Source of the DNA: CAYRGG01 sp964423745
Lineage (GTDB): Bacteria; Pseudomonadota; Gammaproteobacteria; Competibacterales; Competibacteraceae
DNA: 61,599 bases
Assembly: GCA_964423745.1 (NCBI GenBank)
Contig: CAYRGG010000023.1
Coordinates: 1-61,599, forward strand
Direction: 5' to 3'
Shown: positions 34,643-43,804 of the stretch, in pieces
Numbering within the stretch: position 1 is the stretch's first letter
How the letters are laid out: each line of letters opens with the position of its first letter
Notes under the pieces: generated by a model
Told to the model about the DNA's origin: nothing
Database searches by the model: none
Seen by the model: the letters and a program-made list of their open reading frames with translations, nothing else
Made by a program: the position numbers and the translations under genes

Positions 34643-35803
34643 TTGCGCAAACCAGCCCTTTTAGCCTTACAAGATGGGAATCTGTTTTGGGGTGAATCCA
34701 TTGGAGCCGATGGTCTCACGACAGGTGAGGTGGTGTTTAATACCGCAATCACTGGTTATCAGGAAATTTTAACCGATCCTTCGTACTGTCAGCAGATCAT
34801 CACCTTAACCTATCCTCATATTGGTAATGTGGGCACTAATCATTGTGATGAAGAATCGAAAGCGGTTTTTGCCAGTGGGTTAGTTGTTCGAGATTGCCCA
34901 GCGGTGGTGAGTAACTGGCGCAGCGAGCGCTCCCTGGATGATTATCTACGTAGCCACAACGTGGTGGCCATTGCCGGTATTGATACCCGGCGTCTCACCC
35001 GTATTGTCCGGGAAAAAGGTGCTCAAAACGGTTGTATTATTGCTGCTGATGCTATTAATCCTGAAGAAGCCTTAGGGGCTGCTCGGTCTTTTCCAGGGCT
35101 TATGGGGATGGATTTAGCCAAAGTGGTCAGCACTCGAGAATCCTATAGGTGGACTGAAGGTGCTTGGCAATTGGCAAGTAATGCGTGTAATACTCAACCA
35201 CAGACAGCGTCCCATCATGTAGTAGCTTATGACTACGGTATCAAACACAATATTTTACGGGTGTTAAGCGAGCACGGTTGCCGGGTGACCGTGGTCCCGG
35301 CTGAACTACCTGCTGCCCAGGTGTTAAACCTACAACCCGATGGTGTCTTTCTATCCAATGGCCCAGGTGACCCAGAACCTTGCGATTATGCCATCACGGC
35401 TATTCAAGAGCTGATGCGTATCCGGGTGCCCATTTTTGGTATCTGCCTAGGACATCAACTGTTAGGTTTAGCCAGTGGAGCTCGAACCGTAAAGATGAAA
35501 TTCGGCCACCATGGCGCTAACCATCCGGTACAGGATTTGTCCACCGGACGGGTCATTATTAGTAGTCAAAACCACGGTTTTGCTGTGGATGAAACGACCC
35601 TGCCTGGTTGTCTCCGGGCCACCCACCGTTCATTGTTCGACGGCTCCTTGCAAGGTATCGAACGGCTTGACTGTCCTGCCTTTAGTTTTCAAGGCCATCC
35701 CGAGGCGAGTCCCGGCCCCCATGATGTGGCGCCACTTTTCCAACGTTTTATCACTATGATGCGTACGTATCAAAAAGAAAAAGTATGCTCAAACTTGCAG
35801 TAA
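34643..35803 (+). CDS. carA: Carbamoyl-phosphate synthase small subunit
   Basis: The 386-residue glutaminase subunit that feeds ammonia to CarB for arginine and pyrimidine synthesis. The class I amidotransferase domain holds the nucleophile Cys268 in GICLGHQLLG and the late SFQGHPEASPGP His/Glu pair. I choose the TTG at 34643 because GGGGGA lies 8 nt upstream and the product then begins RKPALLALQDG, as in homologues. An ATG at 34622 is in frame but overlaps the T-tract of the hairpin. About 50 bp separate it from carB. Confidence 0.92.
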   Translation: MRKPALLALQDGNLFWGESIGADGLTTGEVVFNTAITGYQEILTDPSYCQQIITLTYPHIGNVGTNHCDEESKAVFASGLVVRDCPAVVSNWRSERSLDDYLRSHNVVAIAGIDTRRLTRIVREKGAQNGCIIAADAINPEEALGAARSFPGLMGMDLAKVVSTRESYRWTEGAWQLASNACNTQPQTASHHVVAYDYGIKHNILRVLSEHGCRVTVVPAELPAAQVLNLQPDGVFLSNGPGDPEPCDYAITAIQELMRIRVPIFGICLGHQLLGLASGARTVKMKFGHHGANHPVQDLSTGRVIISSQNHGFAVDETTLPGCLRATHRSLFDGSLQGIERLDCPAFSFQGHPEASPGPHDVAPLFQRFITMMRTYQKEKVCSNLQ

Positions 35804-35851
35804 ATACCTTTATTAGCACGCTATAAGTCGTACTCAGGGGATACAAAGACG

Positions 35852-38800
35852 ATGCCTAAACGCTCTGATTTAAAGTCCATACTCATTATCGGTGCGGGTC
35901 CTATTGTCATCGGTCAAGCCTGTGAGTTCGATTACTCCGGCGCTCAAGCCTGTAAGGCTTTGCGTGAGGAAGGCTATCGCGTGGTATTGGTGAACTCAAA
36001 TCCAGCCACCATCATGACAGACCCGGATATGTCGGATGCTGTTTATATAGAACCTTTACATTGGTCGATAGTGGCCAAGATCATTGCACAAGAACGACCG
36101 GATGGGTTATTGCCCACTATGGGGGGGCAAACGGCCCTCAATTGTGCGTTGGATCTGGTCCGCGAAGGCGTGCTAGAACAATATCAAGTGGAATTGATCG
36201 GTGCCTCCCAGGAGGCTATCGCCATGGCCGAAGACCGGGAGCTGTTCCGCCAGGCGATGGAGGAAATCGGACTGCAATCCCCCCATTCGGTGATGGTCCA
36301 TAGCCTAAACCAGGCATTAGCGCAGCAATCCCAGATCGGTTTTCCCACCATCATTCGACCGTCTTTTACGTTGGGGGGAAGCGGTGGGGGTATCGCTTAT
36401 AATAGCGAGGAATTTGCAGCCATCGTAGAACACGGTTTAGATCTTTCTCCAGTGTCCTCGGTGTTATTGGAAGAATCTGTATTAGGCTGGAAAGAATACG
36501 AGATGGAAGTGGTGCGGGACTCCCAGGATAATTGCATCATTATTTGCTCCATTGAAAATCTCGATCCCATGGGTATTCACACGGGTGATTCCATCACCGT
36601 GGCGCCAGCCCAGACCCTCACGGATAAAGAATATCAACTAATGCGGGATGCGTCCCTGGCGGTGTTGCGCAAGATTGGCGTAGATACCGGGGGTTCCAAT
36701 GTCCAGTTTGCCATCAACCCCGACGATGGCCGCATGGTCATTATCGAAATGAATCCCCGGGTATCCCGATCCTCGGCGCTGGCCTCCAAGGCCACGGGAT
36801 TTCCCATCGCTAAAGTCGCTGCGAAGCTGGCGGTGGGTTATACCTTGGATGAGTTGCGTAATGACATCACCGGCGGCGCCACGCCAGCGTCATTCGAGCC
36901 TACCATCGATTACGTGGTGACCAAGGTGCCACGTTTTAACTTCGAGAAGTTTCCCCAGGCTAATGCCCGTCTGACCACCCAAATGAAATCCGTGGGTGAG
37001 GTCATGGCCATTGGCCGTACCTTTCAAGAGTCCCTGCAAAAAGCCTTGCGAGGACTCGAAATCGGTGTCGATGGTTTCGATGAGCTGCTAAACCTTGACG
37101 ACCCGGACGCTCGTAGCACCCTGAACTACGAACTCGGCGTACCCGGAGCCCAGCGAGTCTGGTATGTGGCGGAAGCGTTTCGAGCAGGACTCTCAGTGCC
37201 CGATCTTTATGAATTAACGAGAATTGACCCTTGGTTTTTGGTCCAGATTCAAGAATTAGTCTTGTTGGCCAACGAGATTCGCCAGCAAGGTATTAAAGCG
37301 TTGGATCAAAGGCGTCTTTATCGGCTTAAAAGCAAGGGTTTTTCCGACAATCGGTTGGCCACCCTATTGGGAACCCAAGAGGACGAAATACGCCGTCTCC
37401 GGCAGACCTTGGACGTCCATCCTGTGTATAAACGGGTGGATTCCTGTGCAGCTGAGTTTGCTACTAGCACTGCGTATCTCTATTCCACCTATGAAGAGGA
37501 ATGCGAGGCCCATCCCAGTGATCGGGAAAAAATCATGGTGCTTGGGGGCGGTCCTAATCGCATTGGTCAAGGTATTGAGTTCGATTACTGTTGTGTTCAT
37601 GCAGCATTGGCATTACGGGCAGACGGTTTTGAGGTCATTATGGTGAACTGTAATCCGGAAACTGTGTCCACCGATTTTGACACCTCGGATCGGCTTTACT
37701 TTGAGCCATTGACCCTAGAGGATGTTTTAGAAATCGTCGCCAAAGAGAAGCCGCGTGGTGTGCTGGTGCAGTACGGTGGGCAGACACCCCTTAAATTAGC
37801 GCGTCCTCTGGAAGCTGCTGGGGTACCTGTTATCGGTACTCCCCCCGATGCCATCGATCGTGCTGAAGACCGCGAGCGTTTCCAAGCAATGATCGATAAA
37901 CTGGGTTTATTACAACCGCCAAACCGTACCGCCCTGGATCCTGAAAGCGCCGTGCAACAAGCGGGGCAGATCGGTTATCCTTTAGTGGTTAGGCCCTCCT
38001 ATGTGTTGGGAGGACGAGCCATGGAAATTGTTTTTGCGGAAGAGGATCTACGGCGTTATATGCGGGAGGCGGTGCAAGTTTCCAACGACTCCCCGGTCTT
38101 ATTGGATCACTTTTTGAGCGATGCGGTGGAAGTGGACGTGGACGCTGTTTGCGACGGACATGATGTGGTGATCGGCGGTATCATGGAACATATTGAAGAA
38201 GCCGGTGTGCATTCCGGAGATTCCGCTTGTTCTCTGCCAGCCTTTTCCTTGTCCCAGACTATTCTGGATCGCCTCCGGGAACAGGTGACTGCCATGGCGC
38301 GGGAACTTAAGGTGGTGGGATTGATGAATACGCAATTTGCTATTCAGGGAGATGCGGTCTACGTTTTAGAAGTTAACCCCCGGGCTTCCCGCACTGTGCC
38401 TTATGTGTCTAAAGCCATTGGTCGGCCCCTAGCCAAGATCGCTGCCCGCTGTATGGTAGGCAAAACTTTAGCCGCCCAGGGAATAACGGAAGAAAGGATT
38501 CCTGATTATTATGCAGTTAAGGAATCGGTGTTTCCCTTTGTCAAATTTCCCGGTGTCGATGCGTTGTTGGGTCCTGAGATGAAGTCCACCGGCGAGGTGA
38601 TGGGAATAGGCAGAAGTTTTGGGGAAGCTTTTGGTAAAGCGCAACTTGCGGCAGGCAATCCCTTGCCGCAGGGCGGGAAAGCGTTTATCAGTGTACGGGA
38701 TGCAGATAAAATTAAGATCATCGACATAGCTCGGGATCTGCAGGGACATGGTTTTGCCTTAGTGGCGACCCGTGGAACGGGAGCTTTTTTAGAGAAAAAC

Positions 38801-39073
38801 GGTATTCCTTGTGAGCGGGTTCACAAGGTAGGCGAAGGGCGGCCCCATATCGTCGACAAAATAAAAAGCGATGAGATTCATTTGATTGTCAATACCACCG
38901 AGGGTAAGCAGGCCATTGCCGCATCCTATTCTATTCGCCGAGAAGCGTTGATGCGAAAGGTGAGCTATACCACAACCATTGCAGGAGCGCGGGCCGCTTG
39001 CGCGGCGCTCGCTTGTTTGATTAATGAAGAGGTGAATTGTTTGCAAGCGTTACATAAAGGGTTAACAACGTGA
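35852..39073 (+). CDS. carB: Carbamoyl-phosphate synthase large subunit
   Basis: A 1073-residue enzyme with two homologous ATP-grasp halves (about 1-400 and 553-935), an oligomerisation domain between them and a C-terminal MGS-like allosteric domain (from about 936). Landmarks are IGAGPIVIGQACEFDYSG at the start of half one, LGGGPNRIGQGIEFDYC at the start of half two, and FTLGGSGGG and YVLGGRAMEIV loops in each ATP-grasp unit. The allosteric domain would bind UMP or ornithine in relatives. GreA starts inside its stop codon. Confidence 0.97.
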   Translation: MPKRSDLKSILIIGAGPIVIGQACEFDYSGAQACKALREEGYRVVLVNSNPATIMTDPDMSDAVYIEPLHWSIVAKIIAQERPDGLLPTMGGQTALNCALDLVREGVLEQYQVELIGASQEAIAMAEDRELFRQAMEEIGLQSPHSVMVHSLNQALAQQSQIGFPTIIRPSFTLGGSGGGIAYNSEEFAAIVEHGLDLSPVSSVLLEESVLGWKEYEMEVVRDSQDNCIIICSIENLDPMGIHTGDSITVAPAQTLTDKEYQLMRDASLAVLRKIGVDTGGSNVQFAINPDDGRMVIIEMNPRVSRSSALASKATGFPIAKVAAKLAVGYTLDELRNDITGGATPASFEPTIDYVVTKVPRFNFEKFPQANARLTTQMKSVGEVMAIGRTFQESLQKALRGLEIGVDGFDELLNLDDPDARSTLNYELGVPGAQRVWYVAEAFRAGLSVPDLYELTRIDPWFLVQIQELVLLANEIRQQGIKALDQRRLYRLKSKGFSDNRLATLLGTQEDEIRRLRQTLDVHPVYKRVDSCAAEFATSTAYLYSTYEEECEAHPSDREKIMVLGGGPNRIGQGIEFDYCCVHAALALRADGFEVIMVNCNPETVSTDFDTSDRLYFEPLTLEDVLEIVAKEKPRGVLVQYGGQTPLKLARPLEAAGVPVIGTPPDAIDRAEDRERFQAMIDKLGLLQPPNRTALDPESAVQQAGQIGYPLVVRPSYVLGGRAMEIVFAEEDLRRYMREAVQVSNDSPVLLDHFLSDAVEVDVDAVCDGHDVVIGGIMEHIEEAGVHSGDSACSLPAFSLSQTILDRLREQVTAMARELKVVGLMNTQFAIQGDAVYVLEVNPRASRTVPYVSKAIGRPLAKIAARCMVGKTLAAQGITEERIPDYYAVKESVFPFVKFPGVDALLGPEMKSTGEVMGIGRSFGEAFGKAQLAAGNPLPQGGKAFISVRDADKIKIIDIARDLQGHGFALVATRGTGAFLEKNGIPCERVHKVGEGRPHIVDKIKSDEIHLIVNTTEGKQAIAASYSIRREALMRKVSYTTTIAGARAACAALACLINEEVNCLQALHKGLTT

Positions 39074-39549
39074 CTGAAAAGATGCCTATGACCGTGGCTG
39101 GCGCAGAAAAGCTGCGTGAAGAATTAAGCGAACTCAAAAATGTGGTTCGGCCTCGGATTATCCAGGCTATTGCCGAGGCGCGCAGCCATGGTGATCTCAA
39201 GGAAAATGCCGAATATCATGCTGCTCGTGAGCAACAGAGCTTTGTTGAGGGGCGTATCGCTGACGTGGAATACAAGTTATCCCATGCCCAAATTATCGAT
39301 GTCACCACGCTTCCTGCATCCACTAAAGTGGTATTTGGCTGTACGGTGTGTTTGCTGGATGAAGATAATGAAAGCGAAGCCCGTTATCAAATCGTCGGTC
39401 AGGACGAAGCTGATATCAAAGAGGGTAGGATATCAGTGACATCTCCCATCGCCCGTGCAGTCATCGGCAAGGAAGAGGGGGACAGCGTCGACGTGCAGAC
39501 ACCCAGCGGTATAAAAACTTATGAGATTGTCGAGGTTGCCTATATTTAG
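39070..39549 (+). CDS. greA: Transcript cleavage factor GreA
   Basis: A 159-residue factor that enters the RNA polymerase secondary channel and rescues backtracked complexes. The N-terminal coiled coil (about 10-75) carries the acidic tip EARSHGDLKENAEYHAA with its conserved Asp and Glu, and the C-terminal FKBP-like domain follows. The start is GTG in a GTGA overlap with the carB stop; AAAGGG lies 9 nt upstream. The carAB-greA order is conserved in gammaproteobacteria. Confidence 0.95.
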   Translation: MTEKMPMTVAGAEKLREELSELKNVVRPRIIQAIAEARSHGDLKENAEYHAAREQQSFVEGRIADVEYKLSHAQIIDVTTLPASTKVVFGCTVCLLDEDNESEARYQIVGQDEADIKEGRISVTSPIARAVIGKEEGDSVDVQTPSGIKTYEIVEVAYI

Positions 39550-39642
39550 CTATTCCGGCAAATCATCCCTTTTTCGCCGTAGTGGTTGAGCGGAATATAT
39601 TGACGAAAAGCATTAGGCTCCTTACCATAACAAGCTATTCTT

Positions 39643-39717
39643 GGGCGGCTAGCTCAGCGGGAGAGCACTGCCTTCACACGGCAGGGGTCGCTGGTTCGAT
39701 CCCAGCGTCGCCCACCA
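39643..39717 (+). tRNA. tRNA-Val (anticodon CAC)
   Basis: A 75-nt cloverleaf: acceptor GGGCGGC with GTCGCCC (one G-T pair), D-arm TAGCTCAGCGGGA, anticodon stem CTGCC/GGCAG closing TTCACAC (anticodon CAC), T-arm GGTTCGATCCC, encoded CCA. It marks the left edge of the IS-rich accessory region, a typical site for island insertion. Confidence 0.95.
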
Positions 39718-39815
39718 TTTAACACACTAGAAGTTTGTTTCTTTCGGCAAACAGAGGTCTCCTCAGCCGCTTTGCCTATATCTATCTAGTGTGTGTGTTC
39801 CTTTGTGAGAATAGC

Positions 39816-40055
39816 ATGATCGCGGCTTACGACCAAGATTTCCACGCCTGGCTGCAACAGCAAGCTGCGCTATTGAAAACGGGTCGGCTGCATGAGCTTG
39901 ATGTGGCGCACCTAGTAGAGGAAATCGAGAGTATGGGGGCAAGCGAGCGTCGCGAGCTATTAAGCCGCTTGCAAGTATTGATTCTGCATTTATTTTCCAC
40001 GCACAAGGTTAAAACCACCGGCTTTAGCCGGTCAGCTTTAGCACCGATCTTTTGA
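39816..40055 (+). pseudogene. DUF29 gene truncated by an insertion
   Basis: The first about 65 residues match the DUF29 family (YDQDFHAWLQQQAALLKTGRLHELDVAHLVEEIESMGASERREL...). Full-length DUF29 proteins are about 140-150 residues and continue with a Trp/Arg-rich helical half. Here the similarity stops near 40008 and the frame runs on through an IS605-type end to a stop at 40055. The missing half is not found further right. DUF29 is a family of unknown function, abundant in cyanobacteria and filamentous sulfur bacteria. The ATG at 39816 is the family-like start; the frame is open to 39735. Confidence 0.7.
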
Positions 40056-40170
40056 CGATGCTTAGTTTTGCAACACAAGCCGGATTGGCGAAATCTTGAG
40101 CGCGGGGCGCATACCGGGTGGACTTTCAGTCCTCTGCGACCCGCGCGAACCCACCTACTTGAGTAAGTGG
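40007..40170 (+). ncRNA. Orphan HEARO/omega-RNA-like structured segment with IS605-type end
   Basis: Just after the DUF29 break comes a hairpin typical of IS200/IS605 ends (ACCGGC-TTTA-GCCGGT, 40017-40032). A compactly folding segment follows. Outer stem GCGCGG (40100-40105) pairs with CCGCGC (40141-40146). Inside, CGGGT/ACCCG (40115-40119, 40139-40143) encloses GGACT-TTC-AGTCC (40120-40132). A last near-palindrome CCAC-TACT/AGTA-GTGG spans 40151-40170. This left-end-then-structured-RNA layout matches HEARO RNA, the omega RNA of IscB loci, but no iscB frame follows. The family call is from memory and pattern only. The alternative is a different IS605-derived non-autonomous element. Confidence 0.45.
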
Positions 40171-40315
40171 TTGTTCAGTTTTTTGATTATCGTGAATTTT
40201 TGAACTGAATGACTGGGTCATTATAAAACGTGTAAGGTTATTCTCTAGACTCTTTACAGAGACTGGGAAAAGAGCGAATTGAAAGTGACCAAACAACGCT
40301 CAACATCCCAAGGCA

Positions 40316-41392
40316 TCAGTTGTGCTCAAGGTGATAGCCTTGGTTTTTGAGCGTATTAAAGGTTTCATTTTCCACTTTCCAGCGGGCGCGTCCTCCTCGC
40401 ATCAAGGGTTCGACCGTCTGAGGGGTCAGTTTGAAATCGCTGATCCAGCTAAAGAGGCGTTGTTGATCGGCGTCGATTTCCCAATACTCGAGGAAATTAA
40501 CCCGAAGATCGCGATGGGAGTGATTCAAGGGCAGTTCGTTGATCCAACGATAACCGTGCTCCACCCCCTTAGGCACATCGGTGTACTGCCATTCCTGGCA
40601 CTGAGCGGCCTTGAGCTTTGTCTGCACGGTATCAAACAGCACCTCATGGTCGCCGGGCTTGACATGGATTAGGTAACGCAGATTGAGCGATTGCAAGTGT
40701 TTGAGATGGGGACCGTTGGCGGCCAGACTGTCTTCGACGACTAGACACTTCAACTGAGGATAATCCTGGCGTAGCTGGGTCAGGAACCGTTTGGCGGCAT
40801 TGCGCTCACAGTCGTTTTTTGAGACCCCGTCCTGACGGGTGATGGCTTCGGGGGCCAGTGGTAGGACGGTCTTGAGATCGGGATGCACGATGACCGCCCC
40901 CAGCAATTGATGGTAGTAGCGGGCCTGGCCTTTGACGGTCTTGGTATAACACTCGTCACAGCTGATTTCGCTGCAGGCAAACTGGCCGGTGGCGTCGATG
41001 GACACCAGATAGTGCCCGTTCAGGTAGTGATAGGATTCTAGGGCTTTGTGTCGTTGGAGGTGGCGATGAACTGCCCGAAAGGCCGGGCGAAGCTCGGCTG
41101 GGGCCACAGGATCGAGGAGCGTGCGCAGGTGGGTATCACAGGGCGCACGCCCCACCCCATAAAGGGTTTCGAGATTGTGCCGGATAATTCCTTCGTTGTA
41201 GGCTTCGTCAAACTTGAGCAAAGACGGGTATTTCAGTGCAAATACCGCTAGTCCTGACATCAGCGCATTGGGCAGCGAAATGGCGTTGCTCGCGTGGCGA
41301 TGTTCGGGCACCTTGTCAAAACACTGGCGGATAGTGGTCAGTAAACCAGGGGCTGAAAGCTGTTTGCGTAAACGCGCATAGGGAGCTGCCAT
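40316..41392 (-). pseudogene. DDE transposase lacking its C-terminus
   Basis: A 358-residue fragment of a DDE (IS4-superfamily-like) transposase. It has a first catalytic Asp in VSIDATGQF, a second in VVEDSLAANGPH, and a Glu in KVENETFNTLKNQGYHLEHN. In relatives the last motif continues with a Tyr-Gly-His-Gly segment and roughly 80 more residues. Here a stop follows HLEHN at once and the downstream sequence does not continue the domain, so the 3' end is deleted. A short hairpin (CCCTTA/TAAGGG near 41426-41439) upstream of the gene may be near the other end of the element. The family assignment within DDE enzymes is uncertain. Confidence 0.75.
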
Positions 41393-41595
41393 GGCTACAC
41401 ACCTCCAATCGTTACTCTTCCGCCCTTAAGCATAAGGGCATCGAAGTCTTACGAAAAGTTCAGACAGCTTTTATGATTAACTTGCTAAAATTAAATAACT
41501 ATTTTTGAGACCAGGAATTGCTGATTGTTTGTCAAGCAGATAGGCCATAAACGCCTATGACTGTTCTTGGAAGATCGAGGCTAGCCGTTGACCGG

Positions 41596-42552
41596 CTAAT
41601 TGACAACATTCACCGGTGTTCCCTTTATAAAGGAGGCTATGTTTTCTGCAGTGAGCTGCACCAGACGCTGGCGTGACTCGATGCGTTTCCAGCCGATGTG
41701 AGGTGTTAATATCACATTTTCCATCTCAAATAAGGGATTGTCCAACGCGGGGGGTTCAGGGTCTTGAACATCCAGTGCGGCACCGGCAATAGTACCTTTT
41801 CTAAGGGCTTGAATGAGATCGGTTTCGTTGATCAAACTCCCTCTAGAGGTATTGATGATATGGGCTGTTGGCTTCATCTGCGCCAGGGTCTCTTGGTTAA
41901 TGAGATGCTTTGTTTTTGCATTAAGGGGGCAATGGAGGGATACAAAATCACTGTTTTGCAAGAGTTCTTCCAGAGTAACATAGCGAATCCGACTGTCATT
42001 TGATGCTTTAGGAACGGGATCGTAAACCAAGATATTGAGTCCAAAAGAGAGCGCCATTTTAAGGGTGGCCTGTCCGATAGCCCCGCCGCCGATAACACCC
42101 AGTACCCTGCCTTGCAATTCATAGTGGGGTACAGTGAGATATTTGGTGAAATTATCAAAGTTTTTTTCACAAAGCATAATCTGCTGCTTTATGAGAGAAG
42201 CGCTAATGTTCAACATAAAAGTAATGGCTAAAGTCGCCACCGCTTCCGTGCTATAAGTAGGGACATTACAGACGGTGATATTCTTTGCTCGGGCTGCCTC
42301 GACGTCTATGTTATTGAAGCCGGTCCCAGCCTCACAGATGAGTTTTACAGAGTTAGGAAACTGATGGATGATTGCTTTTGGAACCGGCATCTCTTTAGTG
42401 ATAACGATCTCCTGTCCCTGTACCCGGTCCAATATCTTATCGCCATCTGTGTCGTCATAGCGGGTAAAGTCGGTAATGGCGGTGATAGGGGAAAAATCCA
42501 ACTTTTTATCAAAATCAAGTTTTGCGGTATTAAGCGACACGGTCTTTTTCAT
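41596..42552 (-). CDS. D-isomer-specific 2-hydroxyacid dehydrogenase
   Basis: A 318-residue NAD(P)-dependent dehydrogenase that would interconvert a 2-keto acid and its D-2-hydroxy acid. The dinucleotide motif GGGAIG is at 155-160, and the catalytic Arg237 (NTSRGS), Glu266 (QDPEPP) and His285 (TPHIGW) are all present. The frame is open to 42681, but the ATG opposite 42552 has a GGGGA ribosome site and gives a family-like N-terminus. It resembles glycerate, hydroxypyruvate or lactate dehydrogenases, and the substrate cannot be told. It appears intact despite lying among IS relics. Confidence 0.87.
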   Translation of the reverse strand: MKKTVSLNTAKLDFDKKLDFSPITAITDFTRYDDTDGDKILDRVQGQEIVITKEMPVPKAIIHQFPNSVKLICEAGTGFNNIDVEAARAKNITVCNVPTYSTEAVATLAITFMLNISASLIKQQIMLCEKNFDNFTKYLTVPHYELQGRVLGVIGGGAIGQATLKMALSFGLNILVYDPVPKASNDSRIRYVTLEELLQNSDFVSLHCPLNAKTKHLINQETLAQMKPTAHIINTSRGSLINETDLIQALRKGTIAGAALDVQDPEPPALDNPLFEMENVILTPHIGWKRIESRQRLVQLTAENIASFIKGTPVNVVN

Positions 42553-42680
42553 ATTGTCCCCTATATTTGATAAGTGAATTGTCACCGCTAAGAAGCGTCT
42601 CATCTCGACATTCGTAGAAAAGCTCGCTCCAATATAGCGTTGATTTGATGTGCAAGTTAAATCGCGATTGATAGTGAGCA

Positions 42681-43130
42681 CTAAATGAATGTGATGTGGG
42701 TCAATGCATTGACAAACTGATTTGACGCACTGTCAACATCAACTCTGCCTACTTCGATGAGGGTTTCAAGTCCCTCGAGTTTCGCGTCGCAGGCTTGTGC
42801 CTTCATGATTTTTGATGTTATTTCTTGCGACCTAGACAGATTAGTCGAAATCGTTACAGCAATGGAACATATCATTGCCCCGAAGCATAGCAATTGCCAA
42901 ACTGGTAGCGTAAGTCCAAATATTTCAGTCAACCAATCAGTCAAAGATCTGCCACCCAACGCAGGTGCTGCCGTTAAAGCTGCAGAAATCGCTCCGCAGA
43001 CAATCGTGATGTTGGTAAGGCGTTCACTCCGCGGCTCCATGGTCCGCAAAAATGTATCTATTTCGGCACGCTTTGCACGTATCTTATCAAGCAAAGCAGT
43101 TTCTGGCCTTGGAGGGCGGGGGTCATTCAT
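42681..43130 (-). CDS. Hypothetical two-helix membrane protein (SLATT-like layout)
   Basis: A 149-residue protein not recognised by sequence. A basic N-terminal helix (MNDPRPPRPETALLDKIRAKR...) precedes two hydrophobic segments (about residues 41-60 and 75-97). A C-terminal helical tail (about 100-149) includes LEGLETLIEVGRVDVDSA. The helix-2TM-helix layout recalls SLATT-domain effectors of nucleotide-signalling defence systems, but I see no nucleotide cyclase or SLOG gene nearby, so this is only a structural analogy. The start at 43130 is chosen over an open extension to 43196. It overlaps the frame upstream by 8 bp. Confidence 0.55.
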   Translation of the reverse strand: MNDPRPPRPETALLDKIRAKRAEIDTFLRTMEPRSERLTNITIVCGAISAALTAAPALGGRSLTDWLTEIFGLTLPVWQLLCFGAMICSIAVTISTNLSRSQEITSKIMKAQACDAKLEGLETLIEVGRVDVDSASNQFVNALTHITFI

Positions 43131-43440
43131 GCATGTTGGCTCCGACGATAGACATATTACATTTTGGCATAACGCCCGGTTTAGCAACTGGAGCAAGCAA
43201 TGTTTGCATAGATCCGACTGAGCAAGACAAACCGTTACAAAATTTGATTAAGAGTAGAAAAGCGTTCTTGTCATGCTGTAACCTATATTCCGAGACCTTG
43301 AGGAGAGGTTTCCAGGAATTAGCCCCTATAACCGACAGGCGGTATTGCCAAAGAAGCGTACAATCTTTTTTCTCAGGATCTGTGAGATTAGTGACAACAA
43401 CCGTGAGCACACCTTGGGTGAATTTACCGCTCAAACGCAC
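43123..43440 (-). CDS. Possible hypothetical gene upstream of the two-helix protein
   Basis: A 105-codon frame with a GTG start, overlapping the two-helix protein gene by 8 bp in the same direction. The product is not recognised; the N-terminal part (VLTVVVTNLTDPEKKDCTLL) looks protein-like, while the C-terminal half does not. It may be a small partner gene or a decayed remnant, since an IS1634 relic begins at once upstream. Confidence 0.25.
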   Translation of the reverse strand: MRLSGKFTQGVLTVVVTNLTDPEKKDCTLLWQYRLSVIGANSWKPLLKVSEYRLQHDKNAFLLLIKFCNGLSCSVGSMQTLLAPVAKPGVMPKCNMSIVGANMHE

Positions 43441-43444
43441 GAGG

Positions 43445-43780
43445 CTAATACCCTTTGTGAGTTAGAAGATCCAGCGCAGGGTGGGATTCCGCACCGGTTT
43501 ATTGGGTTTATTGGGCAACGTCTCCTATTCGTCTTTGAGTCGCTGGCGCAACTGATACTGCGCTACATTGTAGACCAACAAACACAGGGCCATCACCATG
43601 CCATTACTGAGGTTCCCGCACTGACCACCCGCTGCCGATCCCCTGCTCCCAAGGCGGTGTTGAGCTTAGCTTTGATCCCTAGGTCTTGGCGCACCGCAGC
43701 TACCAAACTGTGGTGATCTACATTGGCGCCTTGTCTTTCGTCTCCAGCTCTGTTCATCAGGCAACCTGCTACACGGTGGA
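43445..43780 (-). pseudogene. Internally deleted IS1634-type transposase relic
   Basis: Read on the minus strand, two IS1634-like pieces are joined. First comes an N-terminal piece (NVDHHSLVAAVRQDLGIKAK, then GDRQRVVSAGTSVMA). It is followed directly by a C-terminal piece (MALCLLVYNVAQYQLRQRLKDE, a TAG stop, then ETLPNKPNKPVRNPTLRWIF and another stop). About 400 residues of the normal catalytic core between these are missing. The join is near 43600. The family call is from remembered motifs. A shorter copy of the same N-terminal piece recurs at 49905-49965. Confidence 0.6.
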
Positions 43781-43804
43781 AGGGTAAAATATGCTCTAAA
43801 TAGG

